Positions 33,019 to 41,169 of a DNA stretch of 64,000 nt are shown one piece after another. The number at the start of each line of letters is the position of its first letter. The stretch's first letter is position 1. The position numbers and the translations under genes were made by a program. The notes below the pieces were generated by a model. It saw only the letters and a program-made list of their open reading frames with translations, did not search any database and had not been told where the DNA came from. The stretch covers positions 1 to 64,000 of the forward strand of contig NZ_JABBNC010000024.1 in NCBI RefSeq assembly GCF_012933445.1. The letters are read 5' to 3'. The stretch is from Actinoplanes sp. TBRC 11911 (GTDB lineage: Bacteria > Actinomycetota > Actinomycetes > Mycobacteriales > Micromonosporaceae).

Positions 33019-34524
33019 GTGGCGGAAGCACCAGCCCTTCTCGAGGTCCACGACGTGTCGAAATCCTTCGGCGCGGTCGCGGCGGTCCAGGGCGTCAGCT
33101 TCCCGCTGTACGGCGGTGAGGCCCACGCTCTCGTCGGAGAGAACGGCGCCGGCAAGTCCACGATCGTCAAAATGCTGGCCGGCGTGCATCGGCCGGACAC
33201 CGGCACCCTGCGAGTCGACGGCGGCGACGTGGTGTTCGCCAGTCCGGGCGACGCCAAGTCGCACGGCATCGCGGTCATCTACCAGGAGCCGACGCTTTTC
33301 CCGGACCTCTCGGTCGCGGAGAACATCGCGATGGGCAACCAGCCGCTGACCAGGCTGAAGCAGATCGACCGCAAGGCCATGACCGGCAACGCCGCGCGGC
33401 TGTTCCAACGGCTCGGCGTGCACATCGACCCGGCCCGCCCGGCGCGCGGCCTGTCCATCGCCGACCAGCAGCTCGTCGAGATCGCGAAGGCGCTGTCCAG
33501 CGAGGCTCGCATCCTGATCATGGATGAGCCGACGGCGGCGCTGTCCGCTGTCGAAGTGGAGCGGCTGTTCTCGGTGGTGCGGTCGTTGCGCGACGAGGGC
33601 GCCGCGATCATGTTCATCTCGCACCGCTTCGAGGAGATCACCGCCCTCTGCGAGCGCGTCACCATCATGCGGGACGGCAAGCACGTCGCCACCGAGATGG
33701 TCGCCGACCTGAGCGTCGACGACATGATCCGGCGCATGGTGGGCCGCGACCTCAGCGCCCTGTTCCCGAAGCAGGACGTCCCGCCCGGCGAGGTGCTGCT
33801 CGAGGTCGAGGGCCTGTCGCGCGAGGGCGTCTTCCGGGACATCTCTTTCTCCGTACGGGCTGGGGAGATCGTCGCGTTGGCGGGACTCGTCGGCGCCGGA
33901 CGGTCGGAAGTCATGCAGGCGGTGTTCGGTGTGGACGCGTACGACAAGGGAAGCGTGCGTTTCCGCGGCAGAAAGCTGAAGCCGGGCTCGCCGCGGGCCG
34001 CGATGGCCGCCGGCCTGGCGCTCGTGCCCGAGGACCGGCGGCAGCAGGGCCTGGTCATGGAACTGTCGATCGAGCGCAACGTGACGCTGCCGCGGGCGCG
34101 CAAGCTGACCCGGCTCGGGCTGCTGTTCGGCGGCAGCGAGCGCCGCGCCGCCGCCACCTGGACGCAGAAGCTGCAGACCAAGCTGGGCCGGCTCAGCGAC
34201 GCGGTCGGCACCCTCTCCGGCGGCAACCAGCAGAAGGTCGTGCTGGCCAAGTGGCTGGCGACCGGCCCGCAGTTGCTGATCGTGGACGAGCCGACCCGGG
34301 GCATCGACGTCGGCACCAAGGCCGAGGTGCACCGGCTGATGTCGTCGCTGGCCGCGGACGGTCTCGCGGTCGTCATGGTGTCGTCCGAGCTACCCGAGGT
34401 GCTGGGCATGGCCGACCGGATCCTGGTGCTGCGCGAGGGTCGGATCGCGGCCGAGCTGACCCGCGACGAGGCCACCGAGGAGTCGGTCATGTACGCCGCG
34501 ATGGGACAAGAGGTTTCGGCATGA
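33019..34524 (+). CDS. rhaT: L-rhamnose ABC transporter, ATP-binding protein
   Basis: This 501-residue protein has two fused ABC domains, as in the CUT2 sugar transporters. Domain 1 has Walker A GENGAGKST near residue 39, a signature LSIADQQLVEIA and Walker B ILIMDEPTAAL. Domain 2 has the degenerate Walker A GLVGAGRSEV usual for this class, LSGGNQQKVVLAKWL and LLIVDEPTRGIDVG. It energises import by the two permeases encoded next. It starts with GTG after a GGGAGG ribosome-binding site and is the first gene of the uptake/isomerase operon. Assignment to rhamnose comes from the linked rhaM and rhaI. Confidence 0.92.
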   Translation: MAEAPALLEVHDVSKSFGAVAAVQGVSFPLYGGEAHALVGENGAGKSTIVKMLAGVHRPDTGTLRVDGGDVVFASPGDAKSHGIAVIYQEPTLFPDLSVAENIAMGNQPLTRLKQIDRKAMTGNAARLFQRLGVHIDPARPARGLSIADQQLVEIAKALSSEARILIMDEPTAALSAVEVERLFSVVRSLRDEGAAIMFISHRFEEITALCERVTIMRDGKHVATEMVADLSVDDMIRRMVGRDLSALFPKQDVPPGEVLLEVEGLSREGVFRDISFSVRAGEIVALAGLVGAGRSEVMQAVFGVDAYDKGSVRFRGRKLKPGSPRAAMAAGLALVPEDRRQQGLVMELSIERNVTLPRARKLTRLGLLFGGSERRAAATWTQKLQTKLGRLSDAVGTLSGGNQQKVVLAKWLATGPQLLIVDEPTRGIDVGTKAEVHRLMSSLAADGLAVVMVSSELPEVLGMADRILVLREGRIAAELTRDEATEESVMYAAMGQEVSA

Positions 34525-34549
34525 CAGCGCGGCGCGCGGGAGGCGCAGA

Positions 34550-35578
34550 ATGACCCAGCTGGCTGAACGGCCGGCCGTCGCCACGGCGACGGAGAGCAAG
34601 GCCCGCACCTTCCTGAAGACGCGCGAGCTGGGCATCGTCCTGGCGCTGGCCGCGCTGATCCTCTACACCGCGATCAACAACCCGCGGTTCCTCTCCGGTC
34701 AGAGCATCCGCGACAACCTGCTCAACACGGCCATCCTCGCGGTGATGGCGGCCGGCCAGGCGGTCGTCGTCATCACCCGCAACATCGACCTGAGCGTCGG
34801 CTCGGTCCTCGGCATCAGCGCCTTCGCGGTCGCCACCCTGATGAGCGACCACCAGGGCCTGCCTATGATCGTCGCCATCGTGGTCGGCATCGCGGTCGGT
34901 GCCGCGTGCGGACTCCTCAACGGCGTTCTGGTTCGGTACGGCCGGGTGCCCGCGCTGGTGGTCACGCTGGGCACGCTCTACATCTTCCGCGGCATCACCT
35001 ATCAGTGGGCCGGCGGTTCCCAGGTGAACGCCGACGAACTCCCCCGGCACTTCAACAGCTTCGGGACCGGCGGCATCCTGGGCGTACCGTGGCTGGTCCT
35101 GATCGCCGTGGTGGTGGTCGGCGGCGTGTCGCTGATGATGCGCAACTACCGGGTGGGCCGCGAGCTCTACGCGATGGGTTCCAGCCCGCAGGCCGCCGAG
35201 CTGGCCGGTATCAAGGTCACCCGCAACCTGCTCGGCGCGTTCCTGCTGAGCGGCAGCCTGGCCGGGCTGGCCGGCGTCCTGTTCGCCACCCGGTTCGGCA
35301 CCGTGGACGCCAGCGCCGGCACCGGCTACGAGCTGAACGTGGTGGCCGCGGTCGTGGTCGGCGGGGTCGCGGTCTTCGGCGGCAGCGGCACCGTGTGGGG
35401 TGCCGGGCTGGGCGCGCTGCTGCTGACCGTGATCAGCAGCGCCCTCGCCGTCCTGGACATCAACCAGTTCTGGCAGCAGGCCATCGTCGGCGCCCTGATC
35501 ATCCTGGCCATCTGCGCGGACCGCCTGGTCGCCGTCCGGATCGCCCGCTCGCTGCGAAAGAGGGACACCCATGTCTGA
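34550..35578 (+). CDS. rhaP: L-rhamnose ABC transporter permease 1
   Basis: The 342-residue CUT2-type permease has 8-10 hydrophobic segments. Family motifs are VVITRNIDLSVGSVLGISAF near residue 80, LVRYGRVPALVVTLGTLYIF and AVVVGGVAVFGGSGTVWGA near residue 270. It starts 25 bases after rhaT and overlaps the second permease by 8 bases. It should pair with the next gene product as a heterodimeric channel in the inner membrane, receiving sugar from the binding lipoprotein. Confidence 0.92.
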   Translation: MTQLAERPAVATATESKARTFLKTRELGIVLALAALILYTAINNPRFLSGQSIRDNLLNTAILAVMAAGQAVVVITRNIDLSVGSVLGISAFAVATLMSDHQGLPMIVAIVVGIAVGAACGLLNGVLVRYGRVPALVVTLGTLYIFRGITYQWAGGSQVNADELPRHFNSFGTGGILGVPWLVLIAVVVVGGVSLMMRNYRVGRELYAMGSSPQAAELAGIKVTRNLLGAFLLSGSLAGLAGVLFATRFGTVDASAGTGYELNVVAAVVVGGVAVFGGSGTVWGAGLGALLLTVISSALAVLDINQFWQQAIVGALIILAICADRLVAVRIARSLRKRDTHV

Positions 35579-36569
35579 GTTGCGCCGCAGGCTGGCGAGC
35601 TGGGACACCGCCATCATCGGGCTCACCGTGATCGTGCTGTTCGTCGCGTCGTTCAGCGTGGACAACTTCGGCACCAGCCGGAACTTCACCTTCATGGTGC
35701 TGGACTTGCTGCCGATCATCCTGGTCGCGCTGCCGATGACCTTCATCATCGTGACCGGCGAAATCGACCTGTCGGTGGCGAGCATCCTGGGTCTGACCAG
35801 CTCGCTGATGGGCTGGTTCTGGAACCACGGCCTGACCATCGAGTCGATCATCCCGCTGTGCATCGTGATCGGTGCGGTCGCCGGTCTGATCAACGGCTTC
35901 CTGATCACCGGGCTGGGCCTGCCCTCGCTCGCGGTCACCATCGGCACGCTCGCCCTCTACCGCGGCCTCGCGTTCGTGGTGCTGGGTGACGGCGCGGTCG
36001 CCGACTTCCCGTTCAGCTACACGAACTGGGTCACCGGCACGATCGGCGGTGGTCCCGTACCCAATGTGCTGATTTTGATCGTGGTCCTCGCCCTGATCTT
36101 CGGGGTGATCCTGCACGCGACGCCGTACGGGCGTTCGCTGTACGCCATCGGGGCCAACGCGCAGGCCGCCCACTTCTCCGGCATCCGGGTCGCGCGCACC
36201 AAGTTCTGGCTGTACGTGGCCAGCGGCGCGGTGTGCGGCCTGGTCGGTGTGCTGTGGACCCTGCGCTACTCCAGCGCCCGCGCCGACAACGGCTCGGGAC
36301 TCGAACTCGCCGTGGTCGCGGCCGTCCTGCTGGGCGGCGTCTCGATCTTCGGTGGGAAGGGCAGCCTGCCCGGCGTGCTGGCCGGCGTGGTGCTGCTGAC
36401 CGCGTTGCAGAACGCGCTGCGCCTGGAGGACGTCTCCGGGCAGGCGCTGAACATCGTCACGGGCGTCCTGCTCGTGCTGTCGGTACTGCTTCCCAACATC
36501 GTCAACGGCATTCGCGGGAGTTGGCAGCGCCGCAAGGTGCGCCAAGCCGCGGCTCTTGAAGTTCGTTAA
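35571..36569 (+). CDS. rhaQ: L-rhamnose ABC transporter permease 2
   Basis: This 332-residue membrane protein is the second CUT2-type permease. It shows IIVTGEIDLSVASILGLTSS near residue 57, TGLGLPSLAVTIGTLALYRG and AAVLLGGVSIFGGKGSLPGV near residue 250. It overlaps the rhaP stop by 8 bases and is followed 9 bases later by the binding protein. Two different permeases plus a double ATPase is the layout of the RhaSTPQ importer first described in Rhizobium leguminosarum. Confidence 0.92.
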   Translation: MSELRRRLASWDTAIIGLTVIVLFVASFSVDNFGTSRNFTFMVLDLLPIILVALPMTFIIVTGEIDLSVASILGLTSSLMGWFWNHGLTIESIIPLCIVIGAVAGLINGFLITGLGLPSLAVTIGTLALYRGLAFVVLGDGAVADFPFSYTNWVTGTIGGGPVPNVLILIVVLALIFGVILHATPYGRSLYAIGANAQAAHFSGIRVARTKFWLYVASGAVCGLVGVLWTLRYSSARADNGSGLELAVVAAVLLGGVSIFGGKGSLPGVLAGVVLLTALQNALRLEDVSGQALNIVTGVLLVLSVLLPNIVNGIRGSWQRRKVRQAAALEVR

Positions 36570-36578
36570 GGAGATCTC

Positions 36579-37646
36579 ATGAGGCGACTGCTCACCGCGG
36601 GTGCGGCGGCCACGGTCCTGGTACTCGGTACGACCGCGTGTAGTGGCACGACGAAGGACAACTCCTCGGACACCGGCGGCGGGGGCCAGACGGCGGCCGC
36701 GGCCGATCCGAACGCGCCGCTGAAAGAGGGCTTGAAGATCGCGTATCTGCCCAAGCAGCTCAACAACCCGTACTCGGACGTGGAGACCGGCGGCGGCAAG
36801 GTGGCCGTCGGCGAGATCAAGGGCGAGTACAAGCTGGTCGGCCCCAACGACGCGTCCGCGTCCTCGCAGGTGTCGTACATCAACACGCTGATCCAGCAGC
36901 AGCAGGACGTGATCGTGGTGGCGGCCAACGACCCGAACGCGGTCTGCCCGTCGCTGAACCAGGCCCGCGCCGCGAAGATCAAGGTGATCACGTTCGACTC
37001 GGACGCCAACAAGGACTGCCGGGACGCGTTCATCAACCAGGCCACCACGCAGGGCATCGGCGAGTCGCTGGCCAAGATGGCGCTCGAGCAGGCCGGCAGT
37101 GCCGGCGGGGACATCGCGATCCTGTCGGCGACGCCGAACGCGACGAACCAGAACGCGTGGATCGACGTCATGAAGAAGGAACTGGCCAAGCCGGAGTACT
37201 CGAAGCTGAAGCTGGTCAAGACCGCGTACGGCAACGACGACGACCAGAAGTCGTTCCAGGAGGCGCAGGGTCTGCTGCAGTCGTTCCCGAACCTCAAGGT
37301 GATCGTCTCGCCGACCACCGTCGGTATCGCGGCGGCGTCCCGGTACGTCTCGTCGTCGTCGTACAAGGGCAAGGTGCAGATCACCGGCCTCGGCCTGCCG
37401 AACCAGATGCGCGAGTACGTCAAGGACGGCACGGTCAAGGAGTTCGCGCTGTGGAACCCGGCCGACATCGGCTACCTGGCCGCATACGCGGGTGCCGCGA
37501 TGGCGTCGGGGCAGATCACCGGCGCTCAGGGTGAAAAATTCAAGGCCGGCAAGCTCGGCGACTACACGATCGGCGCGGACGGCGAGATCGTGCTCGGCCC
37601 GCCGACGGTCTTCAACGCGCAGAACATCGACCAGTTCAATTTCTGA
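36579..37646 (+). CDS. rhaS: L-rhamnose-binding lipoprotein
   Basis: The 355-residue protein has a lipoprotein signal peptide (LTAGAAATVLVLGTTAC, lipidated Cys21) and a periplasmic-binding-protein type 1 fold. Matching segments are LKIAYLPKQLNNPYSDVETG, INTLIQQQQDVIVVAANDPN and IAILSATPNATNQNAWIDVM. It captures the sugar outside the membrane and hands it to the two permeases. A GAGATC ribosome-binding region precedes the ATG. Its stop overlaps the rhaM start (TGATG). Confidence 0.93.
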   Translation: MRRLLTAGAAATVLVLGTTACSGTTKDNSSDTGGGGQTAAAADPNAPLKEGLKIAYLPKQLNNPYSDVETGGGKVAVGEIKGEYKLVGPNDASASSQVSYINTLIQQQQDVIVVAANDPNAVCPSLNQARAAKIKVITFDSDANKDCRDAFINQATTQGIGESLAKMALEQAGSAGGDIAILSATPNATNQNAWIDVMKKELAKPEYSKLKLVKTAYGNDDDQKSFQEAQGLLQSFPNLKVIVSPTTVGIAAASRYVSSSSYKGKVQITGLGLPNQMREYVKDGTVKEFALWNPADIGYLAAYAGAAMASGQITGAQGEKFKAGKLGDYTIGADGEIVLGPPTVFNAQNIDQFNF

Positions 37647-37981
37647 TGCCTCGTTACTGCTTCCAGCTCCAGGTCCGCCCGGACCGCATGACGGAGTACG
37701 TGGAGCGGCACCGGACCGTGTGGCCCGAAATGCAAGCGGCACTTCGGGCCACCGGCTGGCGCAACTACTCCCTTTTCCTGCGCTCCGACGGGCTGCTCAT
37801 CGGCTACGTGGAGTCGGACGATCTCGCGGCGTCCCAGGCGGCGATGGAGGCGCTGGACGTCAACACCCGGTGGCAGGCCTCGATGGCACCGTTCTTCGAA
37901 GGCACCACCCCCACAGACGGCTTTCCGCTGCTCACCGAGGTGTTCCACCTTTCCGAAGATCCTTTGGAGAAGACATCATGA
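37646..37981 (+). CDS. rhaM: L-rhamnose mutarotase
   Basis: RhaM interconverts the alpha and beta anomers of L-rhamnose, feeding the isomerase. The 111-residue protein matches the family in length (about 104) and motifs: FQLQVRPDRMTEYVERHRTV with the active-site His, WPEMQAALRATGWRNYSLFL and MAPFFEG. It overlaps both its neighbours (rhaS by one base, rhaI by four). In Rhizobium the equivalent is RhaU. Confidence 0.92.
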   Translation: MPRYCFQLQVRPDRMTEYVERHRTVWPEMQAALRATGWRNYSLFLRSDGLLIGYVESDDLAASQAAMEALDVNTRWQASMAPFFEGTTPTDGFPLLTEVFHLSEDPLEKTS

Positions 37982-39144
37982 CCGACCTCGCGGCCGTCAA
38001 GCGCGCCCTGAACGCCCAGCGCGTCGAGACACCCTCCTGGGCGTACGCCAACTCCGGAACCCGCTTCAAGGTCTTCGCCCAGCCCGGCGTGCCGCGCACC
38101 CCCGAGGAAAAGATCGCCGACGCCGCGCAGGTGCACCGCTTCACCGGTATCGCCTCGTCAGTGGCCCTGCACATTCCCTGGGACAAGGTGGACGATTACG
38201 GCGCGCTTTCGCGTTTTGCCACCGACAACGGCGTCGAGATCGGCGCCATCAACACCAACGTCTTCCAGGACGACGACTACAAGCTCGGCTCGGTCACCAA
38301 CCCCGACCCCGGCATCCGGCGCAAGGCCACCGATCACCTGCTCGAGGCGATCGACATCATGGACCAGACCGGTTCGCGCGACCTCAAACTCTGGTTCAGC
38401 GACGGCATCAATTACCCCGGCCAGGACGACCTACGCAACCGCCAGGACCGTTTGGCTGCCGCCTTGCGCGAGACCTACGACCGCCTTGGTGCGGATCAGC
38501 GCATGCTGCTGGAATACAAATTCTTCGAGCCGGCCTTCTACGCCACCGACGTGCCAGACTGGGGAACCTCCTACGCGCATTGCATCGAGCTGGGCGACCG
38601 GGCCACCGTCTGCATCGACACCGGCCACCACGCCCCCGGCACGAACATCGAGTTCATCGTCACTTTCCTGCTCCGTCAGAAAAAGCTCGGCGCGTTCGAC
38701 TTCAACAGCCGTTTCTACGCCGACGACGACTTGATGGTCGGTGCCGCCGACCCGTTCCAGCTGTTCCGGATAATGTACGAAATTGTCCGCGGCGAGGCGC
38801 TGGATCCGTCGTACGGCATCGCTTTCATGCTCGACCAATGCCACAACATCGAGCGCAAAATCCCCGCCATCATCCGCTCGGTGATGAACGTCCAGGAGGC
38901 AACCGCGAAGGCTTTGCTGGTCGACCGCGACGCCTTGAAGCGAGCCCAGGATTCCGGCGACGTCCTGGACGCGAACGCCGTCCTGATGGACGCCTACAAC
39001 ACCGACGTCCGCCCGCTGCTGGCCTCCTTGCGCGAGGACGCCGGCCTGGACCCCGACCCGGTCGCCGCCTACCGCCGAAGCGGCTACGACGAGAAAATCA
39101 CCGCCGACCGCGTAGGCGGCACCCAGGCCGGCTGGGGGGCGTAG
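37978..39144 (+). CDS. rhaI: L-rhamnose isomerase
   Basis: This 388-residue enzyme converts L-rhamnose to L-rhamnulose. It belongs to the shorter Gram-positive/Pseudomonas-type RhaI family, a TIM barrel with two metal sites. Metal-ligand regions visible are LLEYKFFEPAFYATDVPDWG near residue 180, CIDTGHHAPGTNIE near 215 and AFDFNSRFYADDD near 240. The ATG at 37978 overlaps the rhaM stop; the open frame extends upstream only as a shadow. It is the last gene of the uptake operon, and a hairpin follows at 39181. Confidence 0.95.
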   Translation: MTDLAAVKRALNAQRVETPSWAYANSGTRFKVFAQPGVPRTPEEKIADAAQVHRFTGIASSVALHIPWDKVDDYGALSRFATDNGVEIGAINTNVFQDDDYKLGSVTNPDPGIRRKATDHLLEAIDIMDQTGSRDLKLWFSDGINYPGQDDLRNRQDRLAAALRETYDRLGADQRMLLEYKFFEPAFYATDVPDWGTSYAHCIELGDRATVCIDTGHHAPGTNIEFIVTFLLRQKKLGAFDFNSRFYADDDLMVGAADPFQLFRIMYEIVRGEALDPSYGIAFMLDQCHNIERKIPAIIRSVMNVQEATAKALLVDRDALKRAQDSGDVLDANAVLMDAYNTDVRPLLASLREDAGLDPDPVAAYRRSGYDEKITADRVGGTQAGWGA

Positions 39145-39180
39145 GGGCCGGCCGCGGGGGATCGCGCTAGGCGGTCCAGT

Positions 39181-39218
39181 GTGGGCGGTCCCCGGTTTCC
39201 GCCCGCCGGACCGCCCAC
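39181..39218 (+). terminator. Hairpin after rhaI
   Basis: An 11-bp perfect stem (GTGGGCGGTCC with GGACCGCCCAC) with a 16-base loop begins 37 bases after the rhaI stop. No T-run follows. Confidence 0.55.
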
Positions 39219-39257
39219 CCCACGAGCGCGAGACCGGCGGCGGCCGCAATCATTCAA

Positions 39258-39394
39258 GACCAAGAGGTCGTAGCGGGGTGGGTGGTGCAGACCGCAACTC
39301 CCGTCGAGGGCCGGCGCGGGGCGAGCAGGCCGCTGGCGCGCCCAAGACGCTCCCCCCACCCCGGCGACCTGCGTAAGTGGTCACCCCCAAACCC
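39258..39394 (+). repeat. 137-bp dispersed repeat, copy A
   Basis: This segment matches the reverse complement of 51471-51607 over its full length with about five mismatches. It contains no gene. Confidence 0.85.
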
Positions 39395-39740
39395 CCGCGT
39401 GGCGACCCGCGCCGCCCGGCCAGTCGACACCCCGCGACCGGGCACCCCAAACGCCGGAGATGGCGCGGCCGCACCACACCACCCACGTCGGCTACACCAA
39501 CGACGAAAAGGCACGGACCGCCCAGCCACCCCACCCGCGCGCCGGTACGCCGAGCGTTTCGCCGCCGCGGCCAGGCCGAAACGTGGCACGTCAGGGCATG
39601 GCGGCGGGGTGTCTTGGCGGCAGCGCACAGACGGTGCGGGCGCGCCATCTCCGCCGAGACAGTCGATACCCGCATCCGCCGTCTTCCGGGGGCAGACTTC
39701 GACGTCGCACCGATGTCAACACGGCGGTCGGGGTAACGCC

Positions 39741-39768
39741 CGATGTCCGACAAATCCGCATGAGATGC
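39741..39768 (+). repeat. 28-base direct repeat, copy 1
   Basis: CGATGTCCGACAAATC followed by CGCATGAGATGC recurs at 40666-40693 with one or two changes. Confidence 0.7.
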
Positions 39769-39927
39769 GCTTTCACTGTCCCGGGTCGCGCGAGTGAGCC
39801 TCGGAGGGGGCTGGCATCCGGTGGTCATCTCATAATGCGGTCGCGGACGTCCACATATTGAATCGATGTCCAAATAGGACACCAATTTTGTCCAAATTAG
39901 AGGCCTTTGCACCCGCCGTGGGCCGGT

Positions 39928-39992
39928 TGATTTCGAGACCTTGGAGAGTTATGCCCACATGCGAGCCCTAACTTGCCAAGGTCTCGAAATCA
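39928..39992. repeat. Palindromic element, copy 1
   Basis: Two perfect 17-base arms (39928-39944 and 39976-39992; right arm CCAAGGTCTCGAAATCA) enclose a 31-base loop with the core GCCCACATGCGAGCC. The core and part of the arms recur, inverted, at 40418-40472, and the right arm recurs at 50400-50427. Confidence 0.8.
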
Positions 39993-39996
39993 GACT

Positions 39997-40030
39997 GCGC
40001 GGCCATGCCTGTGATGCCGCATGGCCGCGC
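39997..40030. repeat. Second inverted repeat adjoining the palindromic element
   Basis: GCGCGGCCATG and CATGGCCGCGC form an 11-bp stem with a 12-base loop. A 10-base direct repeat GATGCCGCAT overlaps its right half and recurs just after. Confidence 0.6.
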
Positions 40031-40417
40031 GATGCCGCATTCGTTGCCGGTATTCCCAACCCCGGAGTATCCCCAACCCAGTAGGTCCGGCCGGCGTGCA
40101 CCACGACGTCCGCGGAGTCGATCGCCGCCCACAACGGCGCCGGAAGGTCGCGAGCCCGCTTCGGCAGGTGGGTGTCTCTGGTAAGCACAAGCCGCACACC
40201 GGTAACCGTAAGCCGTGGCGCCGCTCCTCGGGGCCGCTGGACGGGTGGGCTCGGGGCGCGGCCGCGCGGCGCTTCCATTCCGTGAGACGGGCGACCGCCT
40301 GCTGAGACCCGCGCCCGCATCATGGACCCACCGTCCGCGATGTGAGACCAACGTCCATTGTAGAGAGCATCTTTGTCACGCAACGAGGCTTTTGTCCCGC
40401 AAATTTTTCCGCCCGAA

Positions 40418-40472
40418 TGTGAACCTTGGAGGGTTATGGCTCGTATGTGGGCGCAACTCTCCAAGGTTCACA
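40418..40472. repeat. Palindromic element, copy 2 (inverted)
   Basis: Arms TGTGAACCTTGGAG and CTCCAAGGTTCACA (14 bp, perfect) enclose a 27-base core. Read in reverse, the core matches the core of copy 1 at 22 of 27 positions (shared GCCCACAT and CGAGCC blocks). Confidence 0.8.
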
Positions 40473-40665
40473 AAAATCCATGATGTGGCCGGCGGTGTCC
40501 CACATAGTGGGACGCTCGGCCGTGAGCGGATCACCACAGCGCCTCAGCTCTGGCACAACCGCGCCACCGGCCACGTCGACCGCGGCCCGGACCACCTCGG
40601 CCGGCCGTGACCAGGGCACGCACCGCCTACAACCACGGTTAGGACACTCGTCTAGGGTTAGTGGC

Positions 40666-40693
40666 CGATGTCCGACAAATCGTATGAGATGCC
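40666..40693 (+). repeat. 28-base direct repeat, copy 2
   Basis: This matches 39741-39768 (CGATGTCCGACAAATC shared, then a one-base difference and ATGAGATGC). It lies just upstream of the 21-base tandem array. Confidence 0.7.
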
Positions 40694-40704
40694 CTCGGTC
40701 GCTC

Positions 40705-40847
40705 GGCTCGATGGCGGGAGCGCTCGGCTCGATGGCGGGCGCGCTTGGCTCGACGGCGGGCGCGCTTGGCTCGACGGCGGGAGTGCTTGGCTCGATGGCG
40801 GGAGTGCTTGGCTCGATGGCGGGAGCGCTCGGCTCGATGGCGGAGCC
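40705..40847 (+). repeat. 21-base tandem array, six copies plus a partial seventh
   Basis: The unit reads GGCTCGATGGCGGGAGCGCT plus C. Copies start at 40705, 40726, 40747, 40768, 40789, 40810 and 40831 (truncated). The unit is a multiple of three, so frames through it encode seven-residue repeats on both strands, but none shows a believable gene context. Confidence 0.9.
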
Positions 40848-40863
40848 GGGAAGCGCTTCCCGG
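40846..40863. promoter_or_regulatory. LacI-type operator palindrome 1
   Basis: CCGGGAAGCGCTTCCCGG is a perfect 18-base palindrome with the central GCGC/CG typical of LacI-family sites. It lies 307 bases before the beta-helix gene. Confidence 0.6.
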
Positions 40864-40909
40864 GCGATAAATCCGACACATACCGGAAGGACGGTTTTTT
40901 CGTTTCCTG

Positions 40910-40925
40910 CCGGAACCGGTTCCGG
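40910..40925. promoter_or_regulatory. Palindrome CCGGAACCGGTTCCGG
   Basis: A perfect 16-base palindrome between the first operator and the beta-helix gene. It shares GGTTCCGG with the site at 41025 and could be a second regulator's site. Confidence 0.45.
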
Positions 40926-41024
40926 AGAACGTGTTATCGACGCCCGAGGGATCGACCGCAGGCGATCTAGCTGCGGTGACGGCCCACCCTGGTTACGGGC
41001 GCAAGACCGCAACGGTTATCGATT

Positions 41025-41036
41025 GGTTCCGGAACC
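41025..41036. promoter_or_regulatory. Palindrome GGTTCCGGAACC
   Basis: A perfect 12-base palindrome 133 bases before the beta-helix gene, related to the palindrome at 40910. Confidence 0.4.
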
Positions 41037-41083
41037 TCGCTCGGGCCTGGACAGCCGGGAAACCCATCCCTAGCTTCGATGAC

Positions 41084-41099
41084 GGGGGAGCGCTCTCCC
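41084..41099. promoter_or_regulatory. LacI-type operator palindrome 2
   Basis: GGGGGAGCGCTCTCCC is a 16-base palindrome around AGCGCT with one imperfect pair. It resembles the GAGAGCGCTCTC site in front of the GH64 gene (54314) and lies 70 bases before the beta-helix gene. Confidence 0.6.
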
Positions 41100-41169
41100 C
41101 GTACATGTGGAGAAGCTTCCCCGAGGGTGCACGCAGTCCCCCTTGCAGTTCCCCGCCCGAGGAGAAGCA

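Larger units (their letters stand above)
39145..41169. other. Two-kilobase repeat-rich non-coding region
   Basis: No convincing gene was found between rhaI and the beta-helix gene. The stretch holds the rhaI terminator, one arm of a 137-bp inverted repeat pair, two copies of a 28-base direct repeat, two long palindromic elements, a 21-base tandem array and four operator-like palindromes close to the next gene. The many open frames on both strands are short, mutually overlapping and have no recognisable domains. Confidence 0.7.

Noticed and set aside
39377..39861. Overlapping open frames in the 39.4-39.9 kb gap
   Set aside because: Several frames on both strands overlap each other, with Arg/Pro-rich translations and no conserved motif or credible start.
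40668..40970. Open frame with a seven-residue ARLDGGS-type repeat
   Set aside because: The repeat is open in several frames on both strands, there is no ribosome-binding site or recognisable domain, and it runs through operator palindromes. It is treated as a DNA repeat.
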